64,000 bases of DNA from the NCBI RefSeq assembly GCF_001921865.1, contig NZ_MSCT01000010.1, positions 496,001 through 560,000 of the forward strand, given 5' to 3'. The notes beneath the pieces are model-generated. The model was not told where the DNA came from and ran no database searches. It saw only the letters and a list, made by a program, of their open reading frames with translations. The translations under genes were made by a program, and so were the position numbers. This document shows, one piece after another, positions 41,962-49,913 of this stretch; the stretch's first letter is position 1; each line of letters begins with the position of its first letter. Origin of the DNA: Pseudomonas chlororaphis. Lineage in GTDB: Bacteria; Pseudomonadota; Gammaproteobacteria; Pseudomonadales; Pseudomonadaceae.

Positions 41962-42591
41962 ATGTATCCATCCGAAAAATCACCTCAAGACCTGGCGACC
42001 CCGACGCCCCATGACGAACTCCTGCTCAAGACGCTGACCGTGGCCGTCGTCAGTCGGCCGCGCGCCACCATGAAAGAGCTGGCGCAATTGGCGGGGGTCA
42101 GCAAGGCGACGCTGCATCGTTACTGCGGCACGCGGGAAAACCTGGGGCAACGGCTGGAGGCCTACGCCGAGGGCACGCTCAACCGGATCATCGAGAACTG
42201 CCAGTTGCAGCACGCAGAGCCCTTGGACGCGCTGCGCCGATTGATCAAGGAACACCTTTGCCACCGCGAACTGCTGGCGTTCCTGATGGCCCAATACCGC
42301 CCCGACTTTCTCGATGTCGAACGGGGCGACGCTCGCTGGCAGTCTTATCTCGATGCGCTGGACGGGTTTTTCCTGCGTGGCCAGAAAGACAACGTCTTTC
42401 GCATCGACATTACCGCGGCGATCTTCACCGAGCTGTTCCTCACCCTGGTCTACGGCATGGTCGACGCCGAGCAGCGCGGGCGCGCCGCCAACGCCGATTC
42501 GGCACGTTCGCTGGAACAGATGTTCTTGCATGGAGCGCTGTGCTCCGGCGGGTCGAGCGAACGCTCGTGCGCGCCGGCATCGGCACCTTGA
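41962..42591 (+). CDS. TetR/AcrR-family repressor of the RND pump
   Basis: 209 residues. HTH ATMKELAQLAGVSKATLHRYCGTRENL (~36-62), and a ligand domain with LAFLMAQYRPDFLD and FFLRGQKDNVFRIDITAAIFTELFLTLVYGMVDAEQRGRAANADSARSLEQMFLHGA. Divergent from the pump operon with the operator-like palindrome between them: the standard layout for local repression released by pump substrates. The C-terminal 20 residues (CSGGSSERSCAPASAP) are extra relative to the paralogue at 35420. Confidence 0.92.
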   Translation: MYPSEKSPQDLATPTPHDELLLKTLTVAVVSRPRATMKELAQLAGVSKATLHRYCGTRENLGQRLEAYAEGTLNRIIENCQLQHAEPLDALRRLIKEHLCHRELLAFLMAQYRPDFLDVERGDARWQSYLDALDGFFLRGQKDNVFRIDITAAIFTELFLTLVYGMVDAEQRGRAANADSARSLEQMFLHGALCSGGSSERSCAPASAP

Positions 42592-42696
42592 GCGCGGCAC
42601 CTCGAGGCCGGCGAGAGACAAAGTCTTTTCACGCCCGCCGCGAGCAGGTAGGTTGCCAAGCCTTGTCATAGCGGCGTTTATTCGAGGGGCCTGCCC

Positions 42697-43599
42697 ATGG
42701 AACATAAAGACCTGCGCGACGCCTTTGCCGGCCTGGGCATCTTCTTCGCGGTAGCGCGTGCGCGCAGCTTCACCAAGGCCGCGGCGCGCCTGGGCATGTC
42801 GCAGACCGCGGTGAGCCAGGCGGTGCGCGCGCTGGAGGAACGCCTGGGGGTGCGGCTGCTGTCACGCAATTCCCGCGCGGTGACCCCGACCGAGGCCGGC
42901 GAACAGCTGTTGCAGACCGTGGCGCCGCAAATGGAGCAGATCGACGCCGAAGTCGAGGCGCTCAACGACCTGCGCGACAGCCCCACCGGGACGATCCGCA
43001 TCACCGCCTCTGACCACGCGGTGCAGAGCGTGCTGATGGGCAAGCTCAGGCGCTTCCTGCCCCAGTACCCCGGGATCAAGGTCGAAGTGTTCACCGACAA
43101 CGGCCTCGTCGATATCGTCGCCGAGCGTTTCGACGCCGGCGTGCGCCTGGGCGAATCCCTGGCCCAGGACATGATCGCCGTGCGTATCGGGCCCGACGCG
43201 CGGTTCGCCGCGGTGGCCACCCAAAGCTACCTGGCCCGGCATCCCGCGCCCGAACGGCCGGAAGACCTGCTGCGGCACAACTGCATCAATATCCGCCTGC
43301 CCACCCACGGCAACCTGTGGTCCTGGGAGTTCGAAAAAGACGGCCGCGAAGTGGAGATCCGCGTCGATGGCCAACTGATATTCAACAATGGCCACGACTG
43401 CCTGAACGCCGCCGTCGCCGGACTGGGCGTGGCCTACGTCCCCGAAGAAATGGCCGAGCCCTACCTGCGCACCGGGCACCTGGTCCACCTGCTGCGCGAC
43501 TGGAGCCCGATCTGGCCGGGCTTGCACCTGTATTACCCGAGCCGCCGGCAGCCTTCCGGCGCCATGGCGCTATTGATCGCCGCGTTGCGCCTGGAATAA
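42697..43599 (+). CDS. LysR-family regulator (paralogue of 46116)
   Basis: 300 residues. Winged HTH (~18-75: RSFTKAAARLGMSQTAVSQAVRALEERLGVRLLSRNSRAVTPTEAGEQLL), and effector domain with the CrgA-group features SPTGTIRITASDHAV and RLPTHGNLWSWEF. The LysR at 46116 shares these blocks (LRLPTHGNLYAWEL, SGTLRFTASDHAI). Followed after 130 bp by an alcohol dehydrogenase gene on the same strand, with the motif ATTTATCAATCC in the gap. Probably activates that gene. Confidence 0.92.
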   Translation: MEHKDLRDAFAGLGIFFAVARARSFTKAAARLGMSQTAVSQAVRALEERLGVRLLSRNSRAVTPTEAGEQLLQTVAPQMEQIDAEVEALNDLRDSPTGTIRITASDHAVQSVLMGKLRRFLPQYPGIKVEVFTDNGLVDIVAERFDAGVRLGESLAQDMIAVRIGPDARFAAVATQSYLARHPAPERPEDLLRHNCINIRLPTHGNLWSWEFEKDGREVEIRVDGQLIFNNGHDCLNAAVAGLGVAYVPEEMAEPYLRTGHLVHLLRDWSPIWPGLHLYYPSRRQPSGAMALLIAALRLE

Positions 43600-43608
43600 G
43601 GGCAGCTC

Positions 43609-43620
43609 ATTTATCAATCC
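43609..43620 (+). promoter_or_regulatory. Motif shared by two LysR-linked promoters (copy 1)
   Basis: ATTTATCAATCC, 10 bp after the LysR stop and 110 bp before the alcohol dehydrogenase start. An identical 12-mer lies at 47025-47036 in the same relative place. GCAT/ATGC arms around GGTAC follow at 43623-43636. Candidate LysR site; the -10 may be TAGAGT near 43674. Confidence 0.5.
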
Positions 43621-43729
43621 AATGCATAGGTACATGCGCTTTATGCGGGTTATCCAATGGCCCGTGGCGCCCTAGAGTAGGCAACTTCGTCCCCTGGCGG
43701 GACTCGTCGCATACCCAGGAGAACTCCCC

Positions 43730-44773
43730 ATGCAGGTAAAGGCCTATGGCGCCCAGAGCGGCGACCACCCCCTGGAACCGATGCGCATCCAGCGCCGCGA
43801 CGTCGGCGCCCATGACGTGCGGATCGACATCGCCTACTGCGGCATCTGCCACTCCGACCTGCACCAGGCGCGCGGCGAATGGCCAGGTACCCACTACCCC
43901 TGCGTGCCCGGCCACGAGATCGTCGGCAAGGTCGCGGCGGTCGGTGCCCACGTCAGCGGCCTGCGCCCCGGCGACCTGGTCGGCGTCGGTTGCATCGTCG
44001 ACAGTTGCCAGCACTGCGTCGATTGCGAGGCCGGGCTGGAAAACTACTGCGACGGCATGATCGGCACCTACAACTTCCCCACCGCCGACGCGCCCGGCTG
44101 GACCCTGGGCGGCTATTCCCAGCAACTGGTGGTGCACCAGCGTTATGTGCTGCGCATCCGCCACCCCGAGCCGCAACTGGCGGCGGTCGCCCCGCTGCTG
44201 TGCGCTGGCATCACCACCTATTCGCCGCTGCGCCACTGGAATGCCGGCCCGGGCAAGAAAGTCGGGATCGTCGGCATCGGCGGCCTGGGCCACATGGGCA
44301 TCAAGCTGGCCCACGCCATGGGCGCCCACGTGGTGGCGTTCACCACTTCCGAGGGCAAGCGCGAAGCGGCCAGGGCCCTGGGCGCGGACGCAACGGTGTT
44401 GTCCAGCGACCCGGCGCAGATGGCCGCGCACGCCGGCAGCTTCGACCTGATCGTCAACACCGTCGCCGCGCCCCACGACCTGGATGCATTCCTGGCCCTG
44501 CTCAAGCGCGACGGCGCCCTGACCCTGGTCGGCGCCCCGGCCACCGCGCACCCGTCGCCCAATGTCTTCAACCTGATCATGAAGCGTCGGACCCTCGCCG
44601 GCTCGATGATCGGCGGCATCCTCGAGACCCAGGAAATGCTGGATTTCTGCGCCGAGCACAACATCGTCTCCGACATCGAACTGATCGCCGCCGACCAGAT
44701 CAACAACGCCTTCGAGCGCATGCTCAAGGGCGATGTGAAGTACCGCTTCGTGATCGACACCACCACGCTCTGA
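43730..44773 (+). CDS. Zinc-containing NAD(P)-dependent alcohol dehydrogenase (cinnamyl/YahK-type)
   Basis: 347 residues. Catalytic zinc site CGICHSDLHQARGEWPGTHYPCVPGHEIVG (Cys ~39, GHE ~61) and structural zinc cysteines in GCIVDSCQHCVDCEAGLENYC. Rossmann motif GIVGIGGLGHMGIKLAHAMGA followed by TTSEGKREAA, which favours NADP. The family reduces or oxidises aldehydes/alcohols of broad range (YahK, AdhA, CAD). AGGAGAACTCCCC before the ATG. A hairpin follows. Together with the aldehyde-type dehydrogenase genes 3 kb away it could form an alcohol-to-acid route. Confidence 0.94.
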   Translation: MQVKAYGAQSGDHPLEPMRIQRRDVGAHDVRIDIAYCGICHSDLHQARGEWPGTHYPCVPGHEIVGKVAAVGAHVSGLRPGDLVGVGCIVDSCQHCVDCEAGLENYCDGMIGTYNFPTADAPGWTLGGYSQQLVVHQRYVLRIRHPEPQLAAVAPLLCAGITTYSPLRHWNAGPGKKVGIVGIGGLGHMGIKLAHAMGAHVVAFTTSEGKREAARALGADATVLSSDPAQMAAHAGSFDLIVNTVAAPHDLDAFLALLKRDGALTLVGAPATAHPSPNVFNLIMKRRTLAGSMIGGILETQEMLDFCAEHNIVSDIELIAADQINNAFERMLKGDVKYRFVIDTTTL

Positions 44774-44791
44774 GTTTTTCCACCTGGCTTT

Positions 44792-44827
44792 CAACGGCGC
44801 ACCGGGCCCTTATCTGGTGTGCCGTTG
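44792..44827 (+). terminator. Hairpin after the alcohol dehydrogenase gene
   Basis: CAACGGCGCACC (44792-44803) pairs with GGTGTGCCGTTG (44816-44827) with one wobble pair. It lies 18 bp past the stop; no T-run. Probable partial terminator before the MFS gene. Confidence 0.45.
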
Positions 44828-44853
44828 TCGGCCTGACGTCTTGCAGGAGCCCG

Positions 44854-46047
44854 ATGAAAACCACCACTACCCTACCCCACGCGGCCCAGGGGCCCGCGGC
44901 CTGGGGCGCCGTACTGGCGATGGCGCTCGCCGCCTTCGCCCTGGTCGCCTCCGAGTTCATGCCGGTCAGCCTGCTGACCCCGATCGCCGCGGAACTGCTG
45001 ATCAGCGAAGGCCAGGCCGGCCAGGCGATTGCCGTATCCGGCGCCTTCGCCCTGTTGAGCAGCCTGTGCATCGCCTCGTTGGCTGGGCGCCTTGACCGCA
45101 AGCTGCTGCTGGCCTCCCTGGCGCTGCTGATGATCATCTCCGGAACCGTCGTCGCCTTTGCCCCCAACTACCTGATCTTCATCCTGGGCCGGGCGCTGAT
45201 TGGCGTGGCTATCGGTGGCTTCTGGTCGTTGTCCGCCGCCACCGCCATGCGCCTGGTTCCGGAGCACCAGGTGCCCAAGGCCCTGGCGATCCTCAATGGC
45301 GGCAACGCCCTGGCCACCGTGATCGCCGCACCGCTCGGCAGTTTTCTCGGCGCCATCGTCGGTTGGCGCCTGGCGTTCTTCGCCGTGGTGCCGATCGCCG
45401 CTATCGCCCTGGGCTGGAAGCTGCTGACCTTGCCGACGATGAAGGCCGAGCGCAGCGAACGCCGGGCCAACCCGTTCCACCTGCTCAAGCGGGCGCCGGT
45501 GGCGTTGGGCATGGCCGCTTCGAGCCTGTTCTTCATGGGCCAGTTCTCGCTGTACACCTACTTGCGCCCGTTCCTGGAAAGCAAAACCCGGGTCGACGCC
45601 ACTACTCTCTCGCTGCTGTTACTGGTGGTCGGGGTGGCCGGGTTCATCGGCACCGCGCTGATCGGCGCCTTTCTCAAACAGGGTGTACACCGCCCGCTAG
45701 CCCTGATCAGCGTGCTGATGGCAATCGTCGCCCTGGCGTTGACCGTGCTCGGCGGATCGCTGGCCAGCACCGCCTTGCTGCTGGGCCTCTGGGGCCTGCT
45801 CGGCACCGCGGCGCCCGTGGCCTGGTGGACCTGGCTGGCGCGGATCCTGCCCCGCGACGCCGAAGCCGGCGGGGGGCTGTTGGTGGCCGTGGTGCAACTG
45901 GCGATCATGCTCGGGGCGACGTTGGGCGGCCTGCTGTTCGATGCGTCGGGCTATCGCGCTACCTTCGAGATGAGCGCGGTGCTGCTGCTCATCGCTGCCG
46001 CGCTGACCCTGCTTACGGCCCGCGCCGAACAGCAGTCGTCGACTTGA
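44854..46047 (+). CDS. MFS transporter, DHA1 group (drug/arabinose efflux type)
   Basis: 397 residues from ATG 44854 with GCAGGAGCCCG; the frame running up to 43879 is a shadow of the alcohol dehydrogenase. Twelve membrane helices; TM1 AWGAVLAMALAAFALVASEFMPVSLLTPIA contains the E-F-M-P-V motif of the YdhP/AraJ/NepI-type exporters, and GRLDRKLLL is the loop 2-3 motif A equivalent. Probably an inner-membrane exporter of small molecules by proton antiport. It lies between the alcohol dehydrogenase and the second LysR gene. Confidence 0.9.
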   Translation: MKTTTTLPHAAQGPAAWGAVLAMALAAFALVASEFMPVSLLTPIAAELLISEGQAGQAIAVSGAFALLSSLCIASLAGRLDRKLLLASLALLMIISGTVVAFAPNYLIFILGRALIGVAIGGFWSLSAATAMRLVPEHQVPKALAILNGGNALATVIAAPLGSFLGAIVGWRLAFFAVVPIAAIALGWKLLTLPTMKAERSERRANPFHLLKRAPVALGMAASSLFFMGQFSLYTYLRPFLESKTRVDATTLSLLLLVVGVAGFIGTALIGAFLKQGVHRPLALISVLMAIVALALTVLGGSLASTALLLGLWGLLGTAAPVAWWTWLARILPRDAEAGGGLLVAVVQLAIMLGATLGGLLFDASGYRATFEMSAVLLLIAAALTLLTARAEQQSST

Positions 46048-46115
46048 GAGCGGCCTCCGCGCGCCGCGCCCACTTAGCCCTTACACTGAACCTCCAACCT
46101 CGCAGGTACCGCTCA

Positions 46116-47009
46116 ATGGCCAAGGAGCATTACAGCCAGCTGCTGTCGCTGATCGCCGTGGCACGGGAACGCAGCTTCACCCGCGCCGCCGCGCAGCTGG
46201 GGATTTCCCAGTCGATGCTCAGCTACACCATCCGCGACATGGAGGCGCGCCTGGGGGTACGCCTGTTGACGCGCACCACCCGCAGCGTCTCGGTGACCGA
46301 GGCCGGCGAGCGTTTGCTCCAGGCCGTGGCGCCCCGGTTCGAGCAGATCGAAACGCAGTTGCACGCAGTGGCCGAACTGGGCGACATGCCGAGCGGCACC
46401 CTGCGCTTCACCGCCAGCGACCACGCCATCGACGCCCTGCTCTGGCCGAAACTGGCCCCGCTGCTGCAACGCTACCCGCGCCTGCAACTGGAGCTGAACG
46501 CGAACTACGCGCTGGTCGATATCGTCCAGGAACGCTACGACTTCGGCGTGCGCCTCGGCGACTCGCTGGCCAAGGATATCTGCGCGCTGCCGGTCGCCGC
46601 GGACTTTCGCCTGGTCATGGTCGCGGCACCCGGCTACCTCGCCGAACACCCCGCGCCGCAGACGCCCGAGCAACTGATGGCCCACCCGTGCATCAACCTG
46701 CGGCTGCCGACCCACGGCAACCTGTATGCCTGGGAGCTGAAGAACGGCGCGCAGGAAATCAACGTGAAAGTCCAGGGCCGGCTGGTGTTCAACGGCATCT
46801 ACCAGGTGCTCAATGCCGCGCTGGACGGCTACGGCCTGGCCTACGTGCCCGAAGACCTGGCCCGCCCGCACCTGGACGCGGGCCGGCTGCTGCCGGTGCT
46901 CGAGGCCTGGTGGCGCAGTTTTCCCGGCTACCATCTCTATTACTCCGCGCAGCGGGAAACTTCCCGGGCCATGCAGGTGGTGATCGACGCATTGCGCCTG
47001 CCGGACTGA
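46116..47009 (+). CDS. LysR-family regulator (paralogue of 42697)
   Basis: 297 residues from ATG 46116 (MAKEHYSQLLSLIAVARERS). HTH SFTRAAAQLGISQSMLSYTIRDMEARLGVRLLTRTTRSVSVTEAGERLL; effector domain with ASDHAIDALLWPKL and LRLPTHGNLYAWEL. Paralogue of the LysR at 42697. The molybdenum dehydrogenase operon starts 158 bp later on the same strand, again with ATTTATCAATCC in the gap, so it is the likely activator. Confidence 0.92.
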   Translation: MAKEHYSQLLSLIAVARERSFTRAAAQLGISQSMLSYTIRDMEARLGVRLLTRTTRSVSVTEAGERLLQAVAPRFEQIETQLHAVAELGDMPSGTLRFTASDHAIDALLWPKLAPLLQRYPRLQLELNANYALVDIVQERYDFGVRLGDSLAKDICALPVAADFRLVMVAAPGYLAEHPAPQTPEQLMAHPCINLRLPTHGNLYAWELKNGAQEINVKVQGRLVFNGIYQVLNAALDGYGLAYVPEDLARPHLDAGRLLPVLEAWWRSFPGYHLYYSAQRETSRAMQVVIDALRLPD

Positions 47010-47024
47010 GCGCGTGGCGCCGGG

Positions 47025-47036
47025 ATTTATCAATCC
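47025..47036 (+). promoter_or_regulatory. Motif shared by two LysR-linked promoters (copy 2)
   Basis: ATTTATCAATCC, 15 bp after the LysR stop and 131 bp before the dehydrogenase operon. Here it is part of a perfect inverted repeat GGGATT-TATC-AATCCC (47022-47037). The same 12-mer is at 43609. Confidence 0.55.
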
Positions 47037-47039
47037 CGG

Positions 47040-47093
47040 CGCTAGCACCTTGCAAAATGACCGGGGTATTGCCGCCCCGCCCTTGTGCTAGCG
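47040..47093. repeat. Spaced 9-bp inverted repeat in the dehydrogenase promoter region
   Basis: CGCTAGCAC (47040-47048) and GTGCTAGCG (47085-47093) are exact reverse complements 36 bases apart. The right arm contains TAGCGT, which could be the -10. Possibly two half-sites bound by one regulator with looping, or the base of a cruciform. Confidence 0.4.
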
Positions 47094-47167
47094 TCCTTCG
47101 ATGGCGTGCGTCTAGCACGCGCCTTCCCATAAGAAATCAAGATCCACCGACCGATAGCGGGTGAGCC

Positions 47168-47626
47168 ATGGAACTTCGAATCAATCAGAAAACCTACCAG
47201 GTCGATGCCGACGCCGACACGCCGCTGTTATGGGTGATCCGCGACGACCTCGGGCTGACCGGCACCAAATACGGCTGCGGCCTGGCCCAGTGCGGCGCCT
47301 GTTCGGTGCTGATCGACGGCAACGTGGTGCGCGCCTGCGTCACCCCGGTGGCCGGGGCCGTCGGACGCGAGATCACCACCATCGAAGCCGTCGAGGCCGA
47401 TGCCGTGGGCCAGCGCGTGGTGAACGCCTGGGTCAAGCATCAGGTCGCCCAGTGCGGCTACTGCCAGTCCGGACAGGTCATGGCGGCCACCGCGCTGCTC
47501 AAGCACAACGCCCATCCGAGCGATGCCGAGATTGCGGCGGCCATGGTCAACCTGTGCCGCTGCGGGACCTATAACGCCATCCACGCTGCGGTTCATGAAG
47601 TGGCCAGCGGACAGGAGAGCGCGTGA
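47168..47626 (+). CDS. Molybdenum hydroxylase, [2Fe-2S] subunit (IorA-like)
   Basis: 152 residues. Plant-type ferredoxin cluster cysteines C37, C42, C45, C57 (YGCGLAQCGACSVLIDG) and second cluster C96, C99, C130, C132 (QCGYCQSGQ ... LCRCGTY). These are the two clusters of xanthine-oxidase-family small subunits. No signal peptide of its own; such subunits are exported bound to a Tat-carrying partner, which is the next gene. It passes electrons from the molybdenum centre to the cytochrome at 49914. Confidence 0.94.
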   Translation: MELRINQKTYQVDADADTPLLWVIRDDLGLTGTKYGCGLAQCGACSVLIDGNVVRACVTPVAGAVGREITTIEAVEADAVGQRVVNAWVKHQVAQCGYCQSGQVMAATALLKHNAHPSDAEIAAAMVNLCRCGTYNAIHAAVHEVASGQESA

Positions 47627-49884
47627 TGAACGACAACAGGCTCGACCAGGGCTCCGCCCCGTCTTTCCCGATCGGCGAACCGGTGAATATTTCCCGGCGC
47701 CGGTTTCTCCTCGCCTCCGCCGGCACCGCGGTCGGCGCGCTGGTGCTCGGCTTCGGCCTGCCCCTGGGCCTGACCCGGGCCCAGGCCGCCGCCAGCGGCG
47801 CCCCGGCACCCGGCACCCAGGTTCCGGCGTTCCTCGAGATCCGCCCGGACAACCGCATCCGCCTGCTCAGCCCCTTCGTCGAAGGCGGGCAAGGCACCTT
47901 CACCGCGCTGGCGCAGATCGTCGGCGAGGAACTGGACGCCGACCCCGCGACGTTCCTGGTGGACAGCGCCCCGCCCGGCCCGCAATACGTGGTCCTGGAG
48001 AACGGCATGCGTATCACCGGCGGCAGCATGTCGATCCGCATGAGCTACCCGACCATGCGCCGGCTCGGCGCCCAGGCCCGGGCCATGCTGTTGCAGGCCG
48101 GCGCCGAGCGCCTGAAGGTGCCGCTGGCCGAGCTGAGCACCGAGCCCGGCCGCGTGCTGCATGCCGCCTCCGGCCGTTCCCTGAGCTACGGCGAACTGGC
48201 CGAACGCGCCATGGACCTGCCCGTACCCGATCCGGCCGGCCTGACGTTGCGCGACCCGAGCCAGTTCCGCTGGATCGGCAAACCGGTGCAGCGCCTCGAT
48301 GCCTACGACAAATCCACCGGCAAGGCGCTCTACAGCATCGACATGAAAGTCGACGGCATGCTCCACGCCGCGGTGCAACACGCGCCGCGCCTGGGCATGA
48401 CCGTGGGCGCGCTGCGCAACGAAGAACAGGTCAAGGCCATGAAAGGCGTGCACTCGGTGCATCGCCTGCCCGGGGCGGTGGCGGTGGTCGCCGAACGCTG
48501 GTGGCACGCCAAGCGCGCGGTCGAGGCGGTGCAGGTCGAGTGGCTGGAAGCGGCCGCCGACTCGCCGCTGCGGGTGATGCCCGCGAACTTCTCCAGCGAA
48601 GCCTTTCGCAAGCAGCTCGCGGCGCAACCCGGCCCGGGCCGCGACGCGGAGAACGAGGGCGATTTCGGCAAGGCCTTCGCCGCCGCGGCCACCCGGGTCG
48701 AGGCCAGCTACCACAACCAGTACCTGAAGCATGCGCAGCTCGAACCGCCGTCGACCCTGGCGCGCTTCAATGCCGACGGCTCCCTGGAAGTGTGGCTGCC
48801 CAACCAGGCCCAGGACCTGTTCCGCGCCGACATCGCCAAGCGCACCGGCCTCGCCCCGGCGCAGATCACCCTGCATTCGCCGCTGCTCGGCGGCTTCTTC
48901 GGCCGGCACTTTCTCTACGACAGCGCCAGCCCCTACCCGCAGGCCATCGAACTGGCCAAGGCGGTCGGGCGCCCGGTCAAGCTGATCTGGAGCCGCGAAG
49001 AGGAATTCCTGCGCGATGTGCTGCGGCCCATGGCGGTGGTCAAGTTCCGCGCCGGGCTGGATGCCAAGGGCTTGCCGGTGGCCATCGAAGCGGTCAGCGC
49101 CACCGAAGGCCCCACCGAGGCGATCGCCGGCAAACAGGGCGAGCAGCTCGACCCCACGGCGCTCGAAGGCTTGGCCGGCAAGGCCTACGCCATTGCCAAC
49201 CGGCGCATCGCTCAGGTCTACGTCAAGAGTCCGGCCCTGCTCGGTTACTGGCGCTCGGTAGGCAATTCCCTGAATGACTTCCTCTACGAAGCCTTTCTCG
49301 ACGAGTTGGCCGACCAGGGCAAGCAAGACCCTTATGAGCTGCGCCTGCACCTGCTGCGCGACAACCCGCGCCTGACCCGTCTGCTGCAAGCGGTCGGCGA
49401 GCTGTCCGGCGGCTGGAAGCGCGGCCCCTTTACCGCCGAGGACGGTTCGCGGCGCGCCCGCGGCGTGGCCATGGCGTCGCCGTTCGGCACCGAGACGGCG
49501 GTGATCGCCGAGGTGTCGATCGAGCAAGGCCAGGTCAAGGTCCACGATATCTGGCAGGCGATCGACCCCGGCAGCATCGTCAACCCGGCCATCGTCACGG
49601 CCCAGGTCAACGGCGCCGTGGCCCTGGGCCTGTCGCAGACCCTGGTGGAAGAAGCGGTGTACCTCGACGGCAAGCCGCGCGCGCGCAACTACGACCTGTA
49701 CCCGATCCTGACGCCGCAGCGCATGGCCCGGGTGCATGTGCGCATCGTCGAGAGCGGCGAGAAAATGGGCGGGGTCGGCGAACCGCCGCTGCCAGCCGTG
49801 GCGCCGGCGGTGGCCAATGCCGTGGCGCAGTTGACCGGCCAGCGCATCCGCAGCCTCCCGCTGTCGCACTACACCTTCAGTTGA
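47626..49884 (+). CDS. Molybdenum hydroxylase, large subunit (IorB/aldehyde dehydrogenase type)
   Basis: 752 residues from ATG 47626, overlapping the previous stop (TGATG); GTG 47623 is an alternative. A Tat signal is clear: SRRRFLLASAGTAVGALVLG (residues ~22-42), so the complex works in the periplasm. The fold is that of isoquinoline 1-oxidoreductase beta: TALAQIVGEELD, GGSMSIRMSYPTMRRLGAQAR, QNQYLKHAQLEPPST-like region, LLGGFFGRHFLYD, and GGVGEPPLPAVAPAVANAV near the end with the catalytic Glu in G-V-G-E. With the [2Fe-2S] and triheme subunits it resembles membrane aldehyde dehydrogenases of acetic-acid bacteria (AldFGH). The substrate may instead be an N-heterocycle. Confidence 0.92.
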   Translation: MNDNRLDQGSAPSFPIGEPVNISRRRFLLASAGTAVGALVLGFGLPLGLTRAQAAASGAPAPGTQVPAFLEIRPDNRIRLLSPFVEGGQGTFTALAQIVGEELDADPATFLVDSAPPGPQYVVLENGMRITGGSMSIRMSYPTMRRLGAQARAMLLQAGAERLKVPLAELSTEPGRVLHAASGRSLSYGELAERAMDLPVPDPAGLTLRDPSQFRWIGKPVQRLDAYDKSTGKALYSIDMKVDGMLHAAVQHAPRLGMTVGALRNEEQVKAMKGVHSVHRLPGAVAVVAERWWHAKRAVEAVQVEWLEAAADSPLRVMPANFSSEAFRKQLAAQPGPGRDAENEGDFGKAFAAAATRVEASYHNQYLKHAQLEPPSTLARFNADGSLEVWLPNQAQDLFRADIAKRTGLAPAQITLHSPLLGGFFGRHFLYDSASPYPQAIELAKAVGRPVKLIWSREEEFLRDVLRPMAVVKFRAGLDAKGLPVAIEAVSATEGPTEAIAGKQGEQLDPTALEGLAGKAYAIANRRIAQVYVKSPALLGYWRSVGNSLNDFLYEAFLDELADQGKQDPYELRLHLLRDNPRLTRLLQAVGELSGGWKRGPFTAEDGSRRARGVAMASPFGTETAVIAEVSIEQGQVKVHDIWQAIDPGSIVNPAIVTAQVNGAVALGLSQTLVEEAVYLDGKPRARNYDLYPILTPQRMARVHVRIVESGEKMGGVGEPPLPAVAPAVANAVAQLTGQRIRSLPLSHYTFS

Positions 49885-49913
49885 CCGAACCACGATCAGG
49901 GATCTTTGCGCAC

